From Henricia sp. BOLD:AAB3569 (lineage: Eukaryota; Echinodermata; Asteroidea; Spinulosida; Echinasteridae), in contig JBBELK010001240.1 of NCBI GenBank assembly GCA_037783545.1, forward strand, positions 1 to 64,000: a stretch of DNA of 64,000 bases, given 5' to 3'. Below are positions 1-11,373 of this stretch, one piece after another; position 1 is the first letter of the stretch, and each line of letters begins with the position of its first letter. The notes beneath the pieces were generated by a model. It searched no databases. It was not told the DNA's origin and was given only the letters and a program-made list of their open reading frames with translations. A program made the position numbers and the translations under genes.

Positions 1-3000
1 TATATTGCGCACTTGTCAAAAAAAAATGACAGACTTTCGCCGGGAAATGGCAGAGAAATTTCAAAGTTTAGAAAAAAATGGGTGAGGCTTCCTGACCTGC
101 TCTCACGCAAACAGTGGCTGTCTGTCACAGCCTCTTTGGGGTACTCCTGAGTTGTGCGCATGCGTCAGTCATTTGGACTGTCGTTAACGCACCGCAGATT
201 GGCTCGGCAATTGGTCAAAGTGTGGTCCAAACGTCGGCAAATTTGGAGGTCGAAAAATGTCCGACGAACTTCAATTTTGCATGCCCTAAACGTCTCTATA
301 TTGCGCACTTGTCATAAAAAATTGACAGACTTTCGCCGGAAATGGCAGAGAAATTTCAAAGTTTAGAAAAAAACTGGGTTGAGGCTTCCTGACTGCTCTC
401 ACGCAAACCGTGGCTGTCTGTACACACCTCTTGGGGTACTCCTGAGTTGTGCGCATGCTCAGTCATTCGGACTGTCGTTAACGCACCGCAGTTCGGCTCG
501 GCAATTTGGTCAAAGTGTGGTCCAAACGTCGGCAAATTTGGAGGTCGAAAAATGTTCCGACGAACTTCAAATTTTGCATGCCCTAAACTCTCTATATTGC
601 GCACTTGTCATAAAAAAATTGACAGACTTTCGCCGGGAAATGGCAGAGAAATTTCAAAGTTTAGAAAAAACTGGGTTGAGGCTTCCTGACTGCTCTCACG
701 CAAACCGTGGCTGTCTGTACACACCTCTTTGGGGTACTCCTGAGTTGTGCGCATGCTCAGTCATTCGGACTGTCGTTAACGCACCGCAGTTAGGCTCGGC
801 AATTTGGTCAAAGTGTGGTCCAAACGTCGGCAAATTTGGAGGTCGAAAAAATGTTCCGACGAACTTCAAATTTTGCATGCCCTAAACTCTCTATATTGCG
901 CACTTGTCATAAAAATTGACAGACTTTCGCCGGGAAATGGCAGAGAAATTTCAAAGTTTAGAAAAAACTGGTTGAGGCTTCTGACTGCTCTCACGCAAAC
1001 CGTGGCTGTCTGTACACACCTCTTTGGGGTACTCCTGAGTTGTGCGCATGCTCAGTCATTCGGACTGTCGTTAACGCACCGCAGTTTGGCTCGGCAATTT
1101 GGTCAAAGTGTGGTCCAAACGTCGGCAAATTTGGAAGTCAAAAAATGTTCCGACGAACTTCAAATTTTGCATGACCTAAACTCTCTATATTGCGCACTTG
1201 TCATAAAAAATTGACAGACTTTCGCCGGGAAATGGCAGAGAAATTTCAAAGTAGAACTGGGTTGAGGCTTCCTGACTGCTCTCACGCAAACCGTGGCTGT
1301 CTGTACACACCTCTTTGGGGTACTCCTGAGTTGTGCGCATGCTCAGTCATTCGGACTGTCGTTAACGCACCGCAGTTTGGCTCGGCAATTTGGTCAAAGT
1401 GTGGTCCAAACGTCGGCAAATTTGGAGGTCGAAAAATGTTCCGACGAACTTCAAATTTTGCATGCCCTAAACTCTCTATATTGCGCACTTGTCATACAAA
1501 AATTGACAGACTTTCGCCGGGAAATGGCAGAGAAATTTCAAAGTTTAGAAAAACTGGGTTGAGGCTTCCTGACTGCTCTCACGCAAACCGTGGCTGTCTG
1601 TACACACCTCTTTGGGTACTCCTGAGTTGTGCGCATGCTCAGGTCATTCGGACTGTCGTTAACGCACCGCAGTTTGGCTCGGCAATTTGGTCAAAGTGTG
1701 GTCCAAACGTCGGCAAATTTGGAGGTCGAAAAATGTTCCGACGAACTTCAAATTTTGCATGCCCTAAACTCTCTATATTGCGCACTTGTCATACAAAATG
1801 ACAGACTTTCGCCGGGAAATGGCAGAGAAATTTCAAAGTTTAGAAAAAACTGGTTGAGGCTTCCGACTGCTCTCACGCAAACCGTGCTGTCTGTACACAC
1901 CTCTTTTGGGTACTCCTGAGTTGTGCGCATGCTCAGTCATTCGGACTGTCGTTAACGCACCGCAGTTTGGCTCGGCAATTTGGTCAAAGTGTGGTCAAAC
2001 GTCGGCAAATTTGGAGGTCGAAAAATGTTCCGACGAACTTCAAATTTTGCATGCCCTAAACTCTCTATATTGCGCACTTGTCATAAAAAAATTGACAGAC
2101 TTTCGCCGGGAAATGGCAGAGAAATTTCAAAGTTTAGAAGAAACGGGTTGAGGCTTCCTGACTGCTCTCACGCAAACCGTGGCTGTCTGTACACACCTCT
2201 TTGGGGTACTCCTGAGTTGTGCGCATGCTCAGTCATTCGGACTGTCGTTAACGCACCGCACTTTGGCTCGGCAATTTGGTCAAAGTGTGGTCCAAACGTC
2301 GGCAAATTTGGAGGTCAAAAAATGTTCCGACGAACTTCAAGTTTTGCATGCCCTAAACTCTCTATATTGCGCACCTTGTCATAACAAATTTACAGACTTT
2401 CGCGGGAAATGGCAGAGAAATTTCAAAGTTTAGAAAAAACTGGGTTGAGGCTTCCTGACTGCTCTCACGCAAACCGTGGCTGTCTGTACACACCTCTTTG
2501 GGGTACTCCTGAGTTGTGCGCATGCTCAGTCATTCGGACTGTCGTTAACGCACCGCAGTTTGGCTCGGCAATTTGGTCAAAGTGTGGTCAAACGTCGGCA
2601 AATTTGGAGGTCGAAAATGTTCCGACGAACTTCAAATTTTGCATGCCCTAAACTCTCTATATTGCGCACTTGTCATAAAAAATTGACAGACTTTCGCCGG
2701 GAAATGGCAGAGAAATGTCAAAGTTTAGAAAAAACTGGGTTGAGGCTTCCTGACTGCTCTCACGCAAACCGTGGCTGTCTGTACACACCTCTTTGGGGTA
2801 CTCCTGAGTTGTGCGCATGCTCAGTCATTCGGACTGTCGTTAACGCACCGCAGTTTGGCTCGGCAATTTGGTCAAAGTGTGGTCCAAACGTCGGCAAATT
2901 TGGAGGTCGAAAAATGTTCCGACGAACTTCAAATTTTGCATGCCCTAAACTCTCTATATTGCGCACTTGTCATAAAAAAATTGACAGACTTTCGCCGGGA

Positions 3001-6000
3001 AATGGCAGAGAAATTTCAAAGTTTAGAAAAAACTGGGTTGAGGCTTCCTGACTGCTCTCACGCAAACCGTGGCTGTCTGTACACACCTCTTTGGGGTACT
3101 CCTGAGTTGTGCGCATGCTCAGTCATTCGGACTGTCGTTAACGCACCGCAGTTTGGCTCGGCAATTTGGTCAAAGTGTGGTCCAAACGTCGGCAAATTTG
3201 GAAGTCAAAAAATGTTCCGACGAACTTCAAATTTTGCATGACCTAAACTCTCTATATTGCGCACTTGTCATAAAAAATTGACAGACTTTCGCCGGGAAAT
3301 GGCAGAGAAATTTCAAAGACTGGGTTGAGGCTTCCTGACTGCTCTCACGCAAACCGTGGCTGTCTGTACACACCTCTTTGGGTACTCCTAAGTTGTGCGC
3401 ATGCTCAGTCATTCGGACTGTCGTTAACGCACCGCAGTTTGGCTCGGCAATTTGGTCAAAGTGTGGTCCAAACGTCGGCAAATTTGGAGGTCGAAAAATG
3501 TTCGACGAACTTCAAATTTTGCATGCCCTAAACTCTCTATATTGCGCACTTGTCATACAAAATTGACAGACTTTCGCCGGGAAATGGCAGAGAAATTTCA
3601 AAGTTTAGAAAAAACTGGGTTGAGGCTTCCGACTGCTCTCACGCAAACCGTGGCTGTCTGTACACACCTCTTTGGGTACTCCTGAGTTGTGCGCATGCTC
3701 AGTCATTCGGACTGTCGTTAACGCACCGCAGTTTGGCTCGGCAATTTGGTCAAAGTGTGGTCCAAACGTCGGCAAATTTGGAGGTCGAAAAATGTTCCGA
3801 CGAACTTCAAATTTTGCATGCCCTAAACTCTCTATATTGCGCACTTGTCATACAAAATTGACAGACTTTCGCCGGGAAATGGCAGAGAAATTTCAAAGTT
3901 TAGAAAAAACTGGGTTGAGGCTTCCGACTGCTCTCACGCAAACCGTGGCTGTCTGTACACACCTCTTTTGGGGTACTCCTGAGTTGTGCGCATGCTCAGT
4001 CATTCGGACTGTCGTTAACGCACCGCAGTTTGGCTCGGCAATTTGGTCAAAGTGTGGTCCAAACGTCGGCAAATTTGGAGGTCGAAAAATGTTCCGACGA
4101 ACTTCAAATTTTGCATGCCCTAAACTCTCTATATTGCGCACTTGTCATAAAAAATTGACAGACTTTCGCCGGGAAATGGCAGAGAAATTTCAAAATTTAG
4201 AAGAAACTGGGTTGAGGCTTCCTGACTGCTCTCACGCAAACCGTGGCTGTCTGTACACACCTCTTTGGGGTACTCCTGAGTTGTGCGCATGCTCAGTCAT
4301 TCGGACTGTCGTTAACGCACCGCACTTTGGCTCGGCAATTTGGTCAAAGTGTGGTCCAAACGTCGGCAAATTTGGAGGTCAAAAAATGTTCCGACGAACT
4401 TCAAGTTTTGCATGCCCTAAACTCTCTATATTGCGCACTTGTCATAACAAATTTACAGACTTTCGCCGGGAAATGGCAGAGAAATTTCAAAGTTTAGAAA
4501 AAACTGGGTTGAGGCTTCCTGACTGCTCTCACGCAAACCGTGGCTGTCTGTACACACCTCTTTGGGGTACTCCTGAGTTGTGCGCATGCTCAGTCATTCG
4601 GACTGTCGTTAACGCACCGCAGTTTGGCTCGGCAATTTGGTCAAAGTGTGGTCCAAACGTCGGCAAATTTGGAGGTCGAAAAATGTTCCGACGAACTTCA
4701 AATTTTGCATGCCCTAAACTCTCTATATTGCGCACTTGTCATAAAAAATTGACAGACTTTCGCCGGGAAATGGCAGAGAAATTTCAAAGTTTAGAAAAAA
4801 ACTGGGTTGAGGCTTCCTGACTGCTCTCACGCAAACCGTGGCTGTCTGTACACACCTCTTTGGGGTACTCCTGAGTTGTGCGCATGCTCAGTCATTCGGA
4901 CTGTCGTTAACGCACCGCAGTTTGGCTCGGCAATTTGGTCAAAGTGTGGTCCAAACGTCGGCAAATTTGGAGGTCGAAAAATGTTCCGACGAACTTCAAA
5001 TTTTGCATGCCCTAAACTCTCTATATTGCGCACTTGTCATAAAAAATTGACAGACTTTCGCCGGGAAATGGCAGAGAAATTTCAAAGTTTAGAAAAAACT
5101 GGGTTGAGGCTTCTGACTGCTCTCACGCAAACCGTGGCTGTCTGTACACACCTCTTTGGGGTACTCCTGAGTTGTGCGCATGCTCAGTCATTCGGACTGT
5201 CGTTAACGCACCGCAGTTTGGCTCGGCAATTTGGTCAAAGTGTGGTCCAAACGTCGGCAAATTTGGAGGTCGAAAAATGTTCCGACGAACTTCAAATTTT
5301 GCATGCCCTAAACTCTCTATATTGCGCACTTGTCATAAAAAATTGACAGACTTTCGCCGGGAAATGGCAGAGAAATTTCAAGTTTAGAAAAAACTGGGTT
5401 GAGGCTTCCTGACTGCTCTCACGCAAAACCGTGGCTGTCTGTACACACCTCTTTGGGGTACTCCTGAGTTGTGCGCATGCTCAGTCATTCGGACTGTCGT
5501 TAACGCACCGCAGTTTGGCTCGGCAATTTGGTCAAAGTGTAGTCCAAACGTCGGCAAATTTGGAGTCGAAAAATGTTCCGACGAACTTCAAATTTTGCAT
5601 GCCCTAAACTCTCTATATTGCGCACTTGTCATAAAAAATTGACAGACTTTCGCCGGGAAATGGCAGAGAAATTTCAAAGTTTAGAAAAAACTGGGTTGAG
5701 GCTTCCTGACTGCTCTCACGCAAACCGTGGCTGTCTGTACACACCTCTTTGGGGTACTCCTGAGTTGTGCGCATGCTCAGTCATTCGGACTGTCGTTAAC
5801 GCACCGCAGTTTGGCTCGGCAATTTGGTCAAAGTGTGGTCCAAACGTCGGCAAATTTGGAGGTCGAAAAATGTTCCGACGAACTTCAAATTTTGCATGCC
5901 CTAAACTCTCTATATTGCGCACTTGTCATAAAAAAATTGACAGACTTTCGCCGAGAAATGGAGAGAATTTCAAAGTTTAGAAAAAACTGGGTTGAGGCTT

Positions 6001-6250
6001 CCTGACTGCTCTCACGCAAACCGTGGCTGTCCTGTACACACCTCTTTGGGGTACTCCTGAGTTGTGCGCATGCTCAGTCATTCGGACTGTCGTTAACGCA
6101 CCGCAGTTTGGCTCGGCAATTTGGTCAAAGTGTGGTCCAAACGTCGGCAAATTTGAGGTCGAAAAATGTTCCGACGAACTTCAAATTTTGCATGCCCTAA
6201 ACTCTCTATATTGCGCACTTGTCATAACAAATTGACAGACTTTCGCCGGG
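1..6250 (+). repeat. Indel-rich left portion of the array (about 21 monomers)
   Basis: Unit lengths here, measured between successive TCTCACG landmarks, range from 287 to 298 bp (for example 296, 297, 295, 291, 297, 294, 295), against a nearly constant 297/298 further right. Most differences are single-base gains or losses, many in short homopolymers (GGGG versus GGG before TACTCC, CC versus C in GGTCCAAAC, A-runs). One unit lacks about 10 bp near 3318. The first unit is the most divergent, with extra base changes at about 110-215 such as CGCAGATTGG. Two explanations compete: the poorly homogenised edge of the array, or uncorrected long-read consensus error. Confidence 0.85.
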
Positions 6251-7210
6251 AAATGGCAGAGAAATTTCAAAGTTTAGAAAAAACTGGGTTGAGGCTTCCT
6301 GACTGCTCTCACGCAAACCGTGGCTGTCTGTACACACCTCTTTGGGGTACTCCTGAGTTGTGCGCATGCTCAGTCATTCGGACTGTCGTTAACGCACCGC
6401 AGTTTGGCTCGGCAATTTGGTCAAAGTGTGGTCCAAACGTCGGCAAATTTGGAGGTCGAAAAATGTTCCGACGAACTTCAAATTTTGCATGCCCTAAACT
6501 CTCTATATTGCGCACTTGTCATACAAAATTGACAGACTTTCGCCGGGAAATGGCAGAGAAATTTCAAAGTTTAGAAAAAACTGGGTTGAGGCTTCCTGAC
6601 TGCTCTCACGCAAACCGTGGCTGTCTGTACACACCTCTTTGGGGTACTCCTGAGTTGTGCGCATGCTCAGTCATTCGGACTGTCGTTAACGCACCGCAGT
6701 TTGGCTCGGCAATTTGGTCAAAGTGTGGTCCAAACGTCGGCAAATTTGGAGGTCGAAAAATGTTCCGACGAACTTCAAATTTTGCATGCCCTAAACTCTC
6801 TATATTGCGCACTTGTCATAAAAAATTGACAGACTTTCGCCGGGAAATGGCAGAGAAATTTCAAAGTTTAGTAAAAACTGGGTTGAGGCTTCCTGACTGC
6901 TCTCACGCAAACCGTGGCTGTCTGTACACACCTCTTTGAGGTACTCCTGAGTTGTGCGCATGCTCAGTCATTCGGACTGTCGTTAACGCACCGCAGTTTG
7001 GCTCGGCAATTTGGTCAAAGTGTGGTCCAAACGTCGGCAAATTTGGAGGTCGAAAAATGTTCCGACGAACTTCAAATTTTGCATGCCCTAAACTCTCTAT
7101 ATTGCGCACTTGTCATAAAAAATTGACAGACTTTCGCCGGGAAATGGCAGAGAAATTTCAAAGTTTAGAAAAAACTGGGTTGAGGCTTCCTGACTGCTCT
7201 CACGCAAACC

Positions 7211-8996
7211 GTGGCTGTCTGTACACACCTCTTTGGGGTACTCCTGAGTTGTGCGCATGCTCAGTCATTCGGACTGTCGTTAACGCACCGCAGTTTGGCT
7301 CGGCAATTTGGTCAAAGTGTGGTCCAAACGTCGGCAAATTTGGAGGTCGAAAAATGTTCCGACGAACTTCAAATTTTGCATGCCCTAAACTCTCTATATT
7401 GCGCACTTGTCATAAAAAATTGACAGACTTTCGCAGGGAAATGGCAGAGAAATTTCAAAGTTTAGAAAAAACTGGGTTGAGGCTTCCTGACTGCTCTCAC
7501 GCAAACCGTGGCTGTCTGTACACACCTCTTTGGGGTACTCCTGAGTTGTGCGCATGCTCAGTCATTCGGACTGTCGTTAACGCACCGCAGTTTGGCTCGG
7601 CAATTTGGTCAAAGTGTAGTCCAAACGTCGGCAAATTTTGGAGGTCGAAAAATGTTCCGACGAACTTCAAATTTTGCATGCCCTAAACTCTCTATATTGC
7701 GCACTTGTCATAACAAATTGACAGACTTTCGCCGGGAAATGGCAGAGAAATTTCAAAGTTTAGAAAAAACTGGGTTGAGGCTTCCTGACTGCTCTCACGC
7801 AAACCGTGGCTGTCTGTACACACCTCTTTGGGGTACTCCTGAGTTGTGCGCATGCTCAGTCATTCGGACTGTCGTTAACGCACCGCAGTTTGGCTCGGCA
7901 ATTGGTCAAAGTGTGGTCCAAACGTCGGCAAATTTGGAGGTCGAAAAATGTTCCGACGAACTTCAAATTTTGCATGCCCTAAACTCTCTATATTGCGCAC
8001 TTGTCATAAAAAAATTGACAGACTTTCGCCGGGAAATGGAAGAGAAATTTCAAAGTTTAGAAAAAACTGGGTTGAGGCTTCCTGACTGCTCTCACGCAAA
8101 CCGTGGCTGTCTGTACACACCTCTTTGGGGTACTTCTGAGTTGTGCGCATGCTCAGTCATTCGGACTGTCGTTAACGCACCGCAGTTTGGCTCGGCAATT
8201 TGGTCAAAGTGTGGTCCAAACGTCGGCAAATTTGGAGGTCGAAAAATGTTCCGACGAACTTCAAATTTTGCATGCCCTAAACTCTCTATATTGCGCACTT
8301 GTCATAAAAAAATTGACAGACTTTCGCCGGGAAATGGCAGAGAAATTTCAAAGTTTAGAAAAAACTGGGTTGAGGCTTCCTGACTGCTCTCACGCAAACC
8401 GTGGCTGTCTGTACACACCTCTTTGGGGTACTCCTGAGTTGTGCGCATGCTCAGTCATTCGGACTGTCGTTAACGCACCGCAGTTTGGCTCGGCAATTTG
8501 GTCAAAGTGTGGTCCAAACGTCGGCAAATTTGGAGGTCGAAAAATGTTCCGACGAACTTCAAATTTTGCATGCCCTAAACTCTCTATATTGCGCACTTGT
8601 CATAAAAAAATTGACAGACTTTCGCCGGGAAATGGAAGAGAAATTTCAAAGTTTAGAAAAAACTGGGTTGAGGCTTCCTGACTGCTCTCACGCAAACCGT
8701 GGCTGTCTGTACACACCTCTTTGGGGTACTCCTGAGTTGTGCGCATGCTCAGTCATTCGGACTGTCGTTAACGCACCGCAGTTTGGCTCGGCAATTTGGT
8801 CAAAGTGTGGTCCAAACGTCGGCAAATTTGGAGGTCGAAAAATGTTCCGACGAACTTCAAATTTTGCATGCCCTAAACTCTCTATATTGCGCACTTGTCA
8901 TAAAAAAATTGACAGACTTTCGCCGGGAAATGGAAGAGAAATTTCAAAGTTTAGAAAAAACTGGGTTGAGGCTTCCTGACTGCTCTCACGCAAACC
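7211..8996 (+). repeat. Six-monomer HOR block S, copy 1
   Basis: Six consecutive units carry, in order, CGCAGGG; GTGTAGTCC with ATAACAAATTG; an 8-A run with GGAAGAG; an extended A-run with GGCAGAG; then two with an extended A-run and GGAAGAG. The same ordered series recurs at 11,374 and 17,320, and its first three units also at 19,700. Shared order of independent variants shows duplication of the block rather than of single units. Confidence 0.8.
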
Positions 8997-9679
8997 GTGG
9001 CTGTCTGTACACACCTCTTTGGGGTACTCCTGAGTTGTGCGCATGCTCAGTCATTCGGACTGTCGTTAACGCACCGCAGTTTGGCTCGGCAATTTGGTCA
9101 AAGTGTGGTCCAAACGTCGGCAAATTTGGAGGTCGAAAAATGTTCCGACGAACTTCAAATTTTGCATGCCCTAAACTCTCTATATTGCGCACTTGTCATA
9201 AAAAATTGACAGACTTTCGCCGGGAAATGGCAGAGAAATGTCAAAGTTTAGAAAAAACTGGGTTGAGGCTTCCTGACTGCTCTCACGCAAACCGTGGCTG
9301 TCTGTACACACCTCTTTGGGGTACTCCTGAGTTGTGCGCATGCTCAGTCATTCGGACTGTCGTTAACGCACCGCAGTTTGGCTCGGCAATTTGGTCAAAG
9401 TGTGGTCCAAACGTCGGCAAATTTGGAGGTCGAAAAATGTTCCGACGAACTTCAAATTTTGCATGCCCTAAACTCTCTATATTGCGCACTTGTCATAAAA
9501 AATTGACAGACTTTCGCCGGGAAATGGCAGAGAAATTTCAAAGTTTAGAAAAAACTGGGTTGAGGCTTCCTGACTGCTCTCACGCAAACCGTGGCTGTCT
9601 GTACACACCTCTTTGGGGTACTCCTGAGTTGTGCGCATGCTCAGTCATTCGGACTGTCGTTAACGCACCGCAGTTTGGC

Positions 9680-9737
9680 TCGGCAATTTGGTCAAAGTGT
9701 GGTCCAAACGTCGGCAAATTTGGAGGTCGAAAAATGT
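9680..9737 (+). repeat. Imperfect internal direct duplication within the monomer
   Basis: Two stretches 31 bp apart resemble each other: 9680-9700 begins TCGGCAATTTGGTCAAAG and 9711-9737 begins TCGGCAAATTTGGAGGTCG; both end in a purine run followed by TGT. They differ by small insertions. They may be the remnant of a shorter ancestral repeat inside the 297-bp unit. The same pair recurs in every monomer. The similarity is short and could be chance. Confidence 0.45.
9703..9724. other. Potential hairpin in each monomer (TCCAAA / TTTGGA)
   Basis: TCCAAA at 9703-9708 pairs perfectly with TTTGGA at 9719-9724 across a 10-base loop. A weaker 4-bp stem (GTCG 9726-9729 with CGAC 9740-9743, also a 10-base loop) follows directly. 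The arrangement repeats about every 297 bp. Six base pairs is a modest stem, so biological meaning is uncertain. Confidence 0.4.
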
Positions 9738-9808
9738 TCCGACGAACTTCAAATTTTGCATGCCCTAAACTCTCTATATTGCGCACTTGTCATAAAAAAT
9801 TGACAGAC

Positions 9809-9821
9809 TTTCGCCGGGAAA
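9809..9821. other. Near-palindrome TTTCGCCGGGAAA in each monomer
   Basis: The 13-mer differs from a perfect palindrome at a single symmetric pair. It resembles E2F-type half sites (TTTCCCG / TTTCGC) and also fits a loose TTCN5GAA spacing. Nearly all units keep it. Recurring variants are TTTCGCAGG (for example about 7430, 11593, 17539, 19919), TTTCGCCAGG (about 26158, 29728, 30917) and GACTGTCGCC in the right-hand part. No binding function can be concluded from sequence. Confidence 0.3.
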
Positions 9822-11373
9822 TGGCAGAGAAATTTCAAAGTTTAGAAAAAACTGGGTTGAGGCTTCCTGACTGCTCTCACGCAAACCGTGGCTGTCTGTA
9901 CACACCTCTTTGGGGTACTCCTGAGTTGTGCGCATGCTCAGTCATTCGGACTGTCGTTAACGCACCGCAGTTTGGCTCGGCAATTTGGTCAAAGTGTGGT
10001 CCAAACGTCGGCAAATTTGGAGGTCGAAAAATGTTCCGACGAACTTCAAATTTTGCATGCCCTAAACTCTCTATATTACGCACTTGTCATAAAAAAATTG
10101 ACAGACTTTCGCCGGGAAATGGAAGAGAAATTTCAAAGTTTAGAAAAAACTGGGTTGAGGCTTCCTGACTGCTCTCACGCAAACCGTGGCTGTCGGTACA
10201 CACCTCTTTGGGGTACTCCTGAGTTGTGCGCATGCTCAGTCATTCGGACTGTCGTTAACGCACCGCAGTTTGGCTCGGCAATTTGGTCAAAGTGTGGTCC
10301 AAACGTCGGCAAATTTTGAGGTCGAAAAATGTTCCGACGAACTTCAAATTTTGCATGCCCTAAACTCTCTATATTGCGCACTTGTCATAACAAATTGACA
10401 GACTTTCGCCGGGAAATGGCAGAGAAATTTCAAAGTTTAGAAAAAACTGGGTTGAGGCTTCCTGACTGCTCTCACGCAAACCGTGGCTGTCTGTACACAC
10501 CTCTTTGGGGTACTCCTGAGTTGTGCGCATGCTCAGTCATTCGGACTGTCGTTAACGCACCGCAGTTTGGCTCGGCAATTTGGTCAAAGTGTGGTCCAAA
10601 CGTCGGCAAATTTGGAGGTCGAAAAATGTTCCGACGAACTTCAAATTTTGCATGCCCTAAACTCTCTATATTGCGCACTTGTCATACAAAATTGACAGAC
10701 TTTCGCCGGGAAATGGCAGAGAAATTTCAAAGTTTAGAAAAAACTGGGTTGAGGCTTCCTGACTGCTCTCACGCAAACCGTGGCTGTCTGTACACACCTC
10801 TTTGGGGTACTCCTGAGTTGTGCGCATGCTCAGTCATTCGGACTGTCGTTAACGCACCGCAGTTTGGCTCGGCAATTTGGTCAAAGTGTGGTCCAAACGT
10901 CGGCAAATTTGGAGGTCGAAAAATGTTCCGACGAACTTCAAATTTTGCATGCCCTAAACTCTCTATATTGCGCACTTGTCATAAAAAATTGACAGACTTT
11001 CGCCGGGAAATGGCAGAGAAATTTCAAAGTTTAGTAAAAACTGGGTTGAGGCTTCCTGACTGCTCTCACGCAAACCGTGGCTGTCTGTACACACCTCTTT
11101 GAGGTACTCCTGAGTTGTGCGCATGCTCAGTCATTCGGACTGTCGTTAACGCACCGCAGTTTGGCTCGGCAATTTGGTCAAAGTGTGGTCCAAACGTCGG
11201 CAAATTTGGAGGTCGAAAAATGTTCCGACGAACTTCAAATTTTGCATGCCCTAAACTCTCTATATTGCGCACTTGTCATAAAAAATTGACAGACTTTCGC
11301 CGGGAAATGGCAGAGAAATTTCAAAGTTTAGAAAAAACTGGGTTGAGGCTTCCTGACTGCTCTCACGCAAACC

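Larger units (their letters stand above)
9591..9887 (+). repeat. Representative consensus-like satellite monomer (297 bp)
   Basis: This unit carries none of the marker variants used elsewhere in this annotation and serves as a reference. Composition is about 47% GC with roughly equal C and G. It has one GTTAAC site and two GCATGC sites. Internal structure includes a short imperfect direct duplication (9680-9700 and 9711-9737), a 6-bp-stem hairpin (9703-9724) and a near-palindrome (9809-9821). One forward frame is open through the whole unit and, because 297 is divisible by 3, continues into the next. The other frames contain stops. No similarity to 5S rRNA, snRNA, tRNA or any protein family was recognised. 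Confidence 0.9.

Noticed and set aside
1282-1488. Recurrent 68-residue frame on the - strand in almost every monomer
   Set aside because: It is the antisense shadow of the satellite, repeated each 297 bp with no start context, no domain and no sign of selection.
3300-3345. Short unit near 3.3 kb as an excision footprint of a mobile element
   Set aside because: About 10 bp between CAAAG and ACTGGG are simply missing, with no duplicated target or foreign bases. It fits a small deletion in an indel-rich stretch.
9591-9887. CENP-B box in the monomer
   Set aside because: I looked for TTCG followed at the right spacing by CGGG around TTTCGCCGGGAAA and ATTCGGACTG. Neither fits the NTTCGNNNNANNCGGGN pattern.
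9591-9887. rDNA intergenic spacer, 5S or snRNA tandem gene
   Set aside because: No 5S internal promoter, rRNA core sequence or snRNA gene structure is visible. An AATTTTG stretch resembles an Sm site but stands alone and is common by chance.
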